A stretch of DNA of 10,052 bases from Anaerolineales bacterium (GTDB lineage: Bacteria; Chloroflexota; Anaerolineae; Anaerolineales; DRMV01): the NCBI GenBank assembly GCA_015491595.1, contig WFVP01000088.1, positions 1-10,052 on the forward strand. The letters are read 5' to 3'. Position 1 is the first letter of the stretch, and every line of letters begins with the position of its first letter. This document shows, in pieces, positions 5,229-10,052 of the stretch. The notes under the pieces were generated by a model. The model was given only the letters and a program-made list of their open reading frames with translations. It did no database searches and was not told the DNA's origin. Position numbers and translations under genes: made by a program.

Positions 5229-7028
5229 CTAATACTCCCGCTCCTTGGGCTGCCATTTCGTAATCACCACGGGCTTGTAGGCAAAGCGATGCTTCCCTTC
5301 CTCGTCAATCCAGATGAGGGTGTGCTTGAGCCAGTTCTCATCATCCCGCTTGGGATAATCCTCCCGCCAGTGGGCCCCGCGGCTTTCCCTGCGGTTCAAC
5401 GCGGAGAGGGTGACAGCCTCGGCCAGGTCCAGCATATTCCCGGCCTCCCAGGCTTCCATAAGTTCCAGGTTGTAACGAGCGCTCTTGTCGGTGATGGACA
5501 CGCGGCGGTAGCGCTCCTTGAGTTCCCGAATCTTCTCCAGGGCTTCGGTCAGCCCCTCTTCCGTGCGGAAGACGCTCACGTGCTCGGTCATCACCGCCTT
5601 CATCTCGGCCACGATATCCGCTACCCGTTCGCCGCCGGTGCCATGGCGCAGGCGTTCCAGCTGGTCCCGGGTGAGGTCGGTAGCGTCCGCGGGCAGGGAA
5701 GCCAGGTCCGCGTGCTTGGCGTACTCCGCGGCCTCCTTCCCGGCCACCTTGCCGAAGACCACGATATCGAGCAGGGAGTTGGTCCCCAGGCGGTTTGCGC
5801 CGTGGACGGACACACAGGCCACTTCGCCCGCGGCGTACAGGCCGGGCACCACGGTGTTGTGCTCGTCCCGAATCACCTCGGTCTTGAGGGTGGTGGGAAT
5901 GCCGCCCATGGCGTAGTGGGCCGTCGGCTGCACCGGGATAGGTTCCTCCATGGGGTCGATGCCCAGGTAGGTCTTGCAGAAATCGATGATGTCCGGCAAT
6001 TTGGCCAGCAGTTCTTCCTTGGTCACCACGTAAGGCGAGCCGTCCGGTCGGGTACGGCCGTCCAGGGCCGCGTACTTGTTCACCGTCTCCGGCCGCACGT
6101 CCAGGTACACGTACTTCCCGCCGCCAATGCCTCGACCTTCGCGAACCTCGATGTAGATGGCGCGACTGACCACATCACGGGAGGCCAAGTCCTTGACCGT
6201 GGGGGCGTACTTGTCCATGAAGCGCTCGCCCAAGTCGTTGATGAGCACGCCACCTTCGCCTCGCACGCCTTCGGTGATGAGGATGCCCAGCTTGTAAATG
6301 CCCGTGGGGTGGAACTGGAAGAACTCCATGTCCTCCAGGGGCAGGCCCCGCCGCAGCACCACCGCGGGCAGGTCCCCCGTCAGGGTCTTGGCGTTGGACG
6401 TGACCTCCCAGAGCTGGCCGAAGCCGCCCGTGGCGATGATGGCCGCTTTGGTGCGGAAGACGTGCAGGTCCCCTGTGGCCAGCTCGTAGGCCACCACCGC
6501 GGCCACGCGGCCCTCGTGGAACACGATGTCCGTCACGTAGAACTCGTTGAAGAAATGCGTCCCCTGACGCAGGTTCTGCTGGTAGAGGGTCTGGAGAATC
6601 ATGTGCCCGGTGCGGTCGGCCGCGTGGCAGGCCCGACGCACGGGTTTCCCCGTCTTGTTGTTCGTGTGGCCGCCGAACCGGCGCTGCATGATGCGACCGT
6701 CCGACGTACGGTCGAAGGGCACGCCCATGTGCTCCAGCTCGTAGACGATTTCCGGCGCCTGGTAACACATGAACTCGATGGCATCCTGGTCGCCCAGGTA
6801 GTCGCTCCCCTTGGCGGTGTCAAAGGCGTGCCACTCGGGGTGGTCTTCCTCCAGGTTGCCCAACGCGGCGCCGATGCCGCCCTGGGCCGCGCCGGTGTGG
6901 GAGCGGGTGGGATAGAGCTTGCTGATGACGGCCGTCTTGGCCTTCTTGGAAGCGTACAGCGCGGCCATCAAGCCCGCGCCTCCGGCGCCAATGACCACGA
7001 CATCATAGGTATGAGTGTGCACTTGCAT
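5229..7028 (-). CDS. sdhA: Succinate dehydrogenase flavoprotein subunit SdhA
   Basis: SdhA oxidises succinate to fumarate on a covalently bound FAD. The 599-residue product carries the dinucleotide-binding GAGGAG (14-19) and the FAD-attachment histidine in [10 protein letters not shown] (H44). Active-site elements are FHPTG (239-243), TEGVRGEGG (252-260), the arginine in SRDVVSR (R284), HYAMGG (H371) and [11 protein letters not shown] (R413). The C-terminal region ends in the usual KHTL...YKPVVITKW motif. The start chosen is the ATG at 7028, because AAGGAGG lies 8 bases upstream; a GTG seven codons earlier (7049) would overlap the sdhD stop and has no such site. sdhD ends 13 bases upstream. 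All key catalytic residues are present, so the enzyme should be active. Confidence 0.97.
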   Translation of the reverse strand: MQVHTHTYDVVVIGAGGAGLMAALYASKKAKTAVISKLYPTRSHTGAAQGGIGAALGNLEEDHPEWHAFDTAKGSDYLGDQDAIEFMCYQAPEIVYELEHMGVPFDRTSDGRIMQRRFGGHTNNKTGKPVRRACHAADRTGHMILQTLYQQNLRQGTHFFNEFYVTDIVFHEGRVAAVVAYELATGDLHVFRTKAAIIATGGFGQLWEVTSNAKTLTGDLPAVVLRRGLPLEDMEFFQFHPTGIYKLGILITEGVRGEGGVLINDLGERFMDKYAPTVKDLASRDVVSRAIYIEVREGRGIGGGKYVYLDVRPETVNKYAALDGRTRPDGSPYVVTKEELLAKLPDIIDFCKTYLGIDPMEEPIPVQPTAHYAMGGIPTTLKTEVIRDEHNTVVPGLYAAGEVACVSVHGANRLGTNSLLDIVVFGKVAGKEAAEYAKHADLASLPADATDLTRDQLERLRHGTGGERVADIVAEMKAVMTEHVSVFRTEEGLTEALEKIRELKERYRRVSITDKSARYNLELMEAWEAGNMLDLAEAVTLSALNRRESRGAHWREDYPKRDDENWLKHTLIWIDEEGKHRFAYKPVVITKWQPKEREY

Positions 7029-7041
7029 GGCTTTTGCCTCC

Positions 7042-7431
7042 TTACGCACCGGGTTGCAGGCTCACACCGCCGATAATGGCCATCGTCCCCATCACGGTCA
7101 CCACGAACCAGATGACGGCCAGAATCCAGGTGGTGGTCTTGCGTCCGGAAGGGCTGTGGACGAAGTCCATCAACACCTGGCGCAACCCCACCATCCCGTG
7201 GGTGAAGGTGGTGAAGAGCAGGAGGAAATCGAAGACCCGCACGAGTACGTTCTCCCACACCTGGGCCACGTACTCCGTATCGATGTTGTGCACCCCCACG
7301 ATGACGTCCTTGATGATGACGTGGGGGAAGACGAAAAGCACCATCAACACGCCGGTGATACGAAGCCACAACCACCATCGGGCTTCGCTGGTGGCGACGG
7401 GCTGCACGGTGCGCACCTTACCTTCCGCCAT
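7042..7431 (-). CDS. sdhD: Succinate dehydrogenase membrane anchor SdhD
   Basis: The 129-residue hydrophobic protein has three likely membrane helices, at about 20-43, 60-85 and 100-122. It anchors SdhAB and contributes to the haem and quinone sites. H37 (FPHVIIKD) lies in helix 1 and H78 in [15 protein letters not shown] of helix 2, the HG-x2-GLR pattern shared by SDH anchors. The ATG at 7431 follows the sdhC stop by 3 bases, and GGGAGG lies inside the end of sdhC, so the two are translationally linked. Primary sequence in this family is poorly conserved; the call rests on topology, the His-containing helix and operon position. C versus D naming is by gene order. Confidence 0.88.
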   Translation of the reverse strand: MAEGKVRTVQPVATSEARWWLWLRITGVLMVLFVFPHVIIKDVIVGVHNIDTEYVAQVWENVLVRVFDFLLLFTTFTHGMVGLRQVLMDFVHSPSGRKTTTWILAVIWFVVTVMGTMAIIGGVSLQPGA

Positions 7432-7434
7432 GAT

Positions 7435-7845
7435 TCAGCCTCCCAGGAAATGATTTTCAATCACGGCCTTGCCCATGATGAAGGCGGCGGGCAGCCAGGC
7501 CAATATGCTCAGGACGAGCACCCAGTACACCGACTTCACGGCGATGTCCTTTTCCCACCATTCGGGCTTCCATAGGTCAAAGATGATGATGCGCAGACCG
7601 TTAAAACCGTGGTAGAACACCGCCCAGACAAGGAAGATTTCTCCGATCATGAAAGGCAACGAACGATAAATTTGAATGGCGTGGTCATACAGTTCGGGAG
7701 CAAAATAGACGAAAGACGTGTCTACGATGTGAATGAGGAGGAACAGCAAGATGCCCAACCCGGTTATCCGGTGCAACAAGAAAGCCAGTTGGCCCGTTGC
7801 CCGGTACCGGGCGTATCCAGTAAAAGTCGTTTTGGGATCGGACAT
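7435..7845 (-). CDS. sdhC: Succinate dehydrogenase cytochrome b subunit SdhC
   Basis: The 136-residue membrane subunit is first in sdhCDAB. It has three predicted helices, at about 19-45, 63-90 and 105-127. The signature GQLAFLLHRITGLGILLFLLIH (18-39) contains the HRITG motif typical of SdhC, and FYHGFNGLR (77-85) holds a probable haem-ligand histidine, H79. H39 at the end of helix 1 is a second candidate. The ATG at 7845 is preceded by GAGGAGGTG. Upstream, only 38 bases separate it from the stop of the HEPN gene. I see no convincing promoter there, so the sdh promoter may lie within the HEPN gene or the operon may be read from farther upstream. Confidence 0.92.
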   Translation of the reverse strand: MSDPKTTFTGYARYRATGQLAFLLHRITGLGILLFLLIHIVDTSFVYFAPELYDHAIQIYRSLPFMIGEIFLVWAVFYHGFNGLRIIIFDLWKPEWWEKDIAVKSVYWVLVLSILAWLPAAFIMGKAVIENHFLGG

Positions 7846-7883
7846 GGATCACCTCCTCAGGACATTGGATGCCTTTCCGGTTT

Positions 7884-8291
7884 TCAGACCGCGGAAGCAC
7901 GGATGTGCTCTTCACCTTCTCGGAATACGATGTCGGCCAGGTCTAAGGCTTTCCGGGCAACTTCCTTTCCGGGATAACCTTCAGGCAGTGTGCCAGGTAG
8001 CGTATCGGGATAACGGGTGGGAACGTAAAAACCGTTCAAAAAATCAATATCTTCCAACGACAGGGATAAGACTTGGCGATTTGTGGGCATCTGCAGCCAT
8101 AAGCGTTTTAGGTTATGAGTCCTGGGGGGCACTTTTCCGTAGAGTACCCATAAAGCCTTTAAAACCTTTTCCACACATTGTTGCGCGTGGAAACACACTT
8201 GAGTGTATATTTCCTCTTGAAAAGCCATCTGTGCGACTCGCAAGTCATCATGGGCAAAGGATAGCCATCGCAGGGCTTCATCCACTCGCAT
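7884..8291 (-). CDS. HEPN domain protein (partner of the nucleotidyltransferase)
   Basis: The 135-residue product resembles the HEPN family of PF05168/COG2250 type. MRVDEALRWLSFAHDDLRVAQMAF is followed by the hallmark CFHAQQCVEKVLKALWVLYG (33-52), then PPRTHNLKRL (55-64) and a C-terminal helical part with YVPTRYPD. Such proteins occur next to minimal nucleotidyltransferases, and some HEPN relatives (HepT, DUF86) are RNase toxins. The HepT R-x4-H-x-Y motif is not seen. R8/H14 and R124/H129 have R-x4-6-H spacing but lie at helix positions that are not canonical. Toxicity is therefore unproven. The ATG at 8291 is chosen because family similarity begins there; the frame is open farther upstream but runs through the partner gene. 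It overlaps that gene by 14 bases. Its base composition looks more AT-rich than that of the sdh genes, consistent with transfer. Confidence 0.83.
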   Translation of the reverse strand: MRVDEALRWLSFAHDDLRVAQMAFQEEIYTQVCFHAQQCVEKVLKALWVLYGKVPPRTHNLKRLWLQMPTNRQVLSLSLEDIDFLNGFYVPTRYPDTLPGTLPEGYPGKEVARKALDLADIVFREGEEHIRASAV

Positions 8292-8730
8292 CGTACAGCA
8301 CCTTACTTTTGGGCAGCACTTCCTTTTCGAAGAAGAGGCGCGTTTGTATTTCCTGCCATTCCTCAGGTGTATAGACCAGAATATCCAGGGCTTCTTTGGA
8401 TTTGAGGAGGCGCAAAACCTCCCAAATCCGGTCCCAAAAGGGCTTGTCCGTATCCTTGATAACAATCAAATCGATGTCCGAATACTCATGTACCCGGCCC
8501 TGGGCCAGGGAACCAAACAGCAGGATGCGCTGGGGGCGATACTCCCGTACCAGGACCTCGACGCAACGCTGCAATTCGGCTTCCAGACGTTCCCGCCAGC
8601 GCTGTCTCTCCTGGTCCTGGTCTTCCCCGCGGGTCTTGGGGGCATGGGAATCCATCGGCGGATTCCCATGCCCCCCTTGCTGGAATGCACTATCCGCGGA
8701 TGAGTGCCGGGTGTCTTTCTCAGGAGCCAT
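8278..8730 (-). CDS. Minimal nucleotidyltransferase (MNT, Pol-beta superfamily)
   Basis: The 150-residue product contains the minimal nucleotidyltransferase core: RILLFGSLAQGRVHEYSDIDLIVI with the GS motif (G73, S74), the catalytic pair D85 and D87, and a third carboxylate D116 in ALDILVY. In the studied MntA-HepT systems the MNT antitoxin AMPylates and silences the HEPN toxin; here that role is inferred from the pairing only. The first about 45 residues are polar and low in complexity and not part of the fold. Translation may start at ATG 8730, 17 bases after icd and without a clear ribosome site, or at M26 (ATG 8655-8653, giving 125 residues), which lies at the tip of a perfect inverted repeat. 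The 3' end overlaps the HEPN gene by 14 bases, suggesting coupled translation. Confidence 0.83.
   Translation of the reverse strand: MAPEKDTRHSSADSAFQQGGHGNPPMDSHAPKTRGEDQDQERQRWRERLEAELQRCVEVLVREYRPQRILLFGSLAQGRVHEYSDIDLIVIKDTDKPFWDRIWEVLRLLKSKEALDILVYTPEEWQEIQTRLFFEKEVLPKSKVLYDASG
8638..8675. repeat. Perfect 16-bp inverted repeat with 6-base loop
   Basis: GGGGGCATGGGAATCC (8638-8653) is the exact reverse complement of GGATTCCCATGCCCCC (8660-8675), with six bases between. It lies within the low-complexity 5' part of the nucleotidyltransferase gene, 73-110 bases after the icd stop. No T tract follows on either strand. The alternative ATG of the nucleotidyltransferase (8655-8653) sits at the junction of loop and stem. 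Confidence 0.85.
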
Positions 8731-8747
8731 CGAGCCAGGCCTTTGCC

Positions 8748-10052
<1,305 letters not shown>

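Noticed and set aside
7029..7049. GTG start of sdhA seven codons upstream
   Set aside because: Those codons consist of the ribosome binding site for the ATG at 7028 and overlap the sdhD stop.
8292..8465. N-terminal extension of the HEPN frame
   Set aside because: It is the shadow of the nucleotidyltransferase gene in another frame; family similarity starts at the ATG at 8291.
8638..8675. Inverted repeat as a rho-independent terminator of icd
   Set aside because: No T tract follows on either strand and the nucleotidyltransferase reading frame runs through it, so a classical terminator is not supported.

Overview
The window is GC-rich bacterial chromosome with mostly housekeeping content. The set of genes (roadblock/LC7 protein, HEPN/nucleotidyltransferase pair, sdhCDAB, FeoABC, and a remnant of a DUF11-type surface repeat ending in an ERTG...NDY motif) is reminiscent of Chloroflexota (Anaerolineae-like). 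That placement rests on protein flavour and gene company only and is tentative.

Layout. (1) 1-2758, minus strand: the ferrous iron uptake operon feoA-feoB-feoC. feoC is cut by the left edge, feoB and feoC share an ATGA overlap, and a candidate promoter and a TGAC-N4-GTCA dyad lie in front of feoA. (2) 2851-3644: a decayed DUF11-like surface-protein fragment, then about 300 bp of AT-richer intergenic DNA. This holds one minus-strand and one strong plus-strand candidate promoter, and a short leader with two hairpins, the second looking like an intrinsic terminator. (3) 3645-4289, plus strand: a 76-residue helical protein of unknown function followed by a roadblock/LC7 protein, closed by a near-ideal bidirectional terminator (4376-4412). 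(4) 4465-7845, minus strand: succinate dehydrogenase in the order sdhC-sdhD-sdhA-sdhB, tightly spaced except for a structured 62-base gap before sdhB. (5) 7884-8730, minus strand: an overlapping nucleotidyltransferase-HEPN pair, which has a toxin-antitoxin-like arrangement. (6) 8748-10052, minus strand: NADP-type isocitrate dehydrogenase, its start lying beyond the right edge.

Working together: icd and sdhCDAB supply two TCA-cycle steps, and SDH feeds electrons to the quinone pool. Feo brings in the Fe(II) needed for the Fe-S clusters and haem of SDH. The MNT/HEPN cassette is wedged between the two TCA blocks on the same strand with gaps of only 17 and 38 bases, so it may share transcripts with both. 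I found no clearly novel multi-gene system. The least explained parts are the two-hairpin leader before the small-protein/roadblock pair, the perfect 16-bp inverted repeat inside the nucleotidyltransferase gene, and the MNT/HEPN insertion itself.
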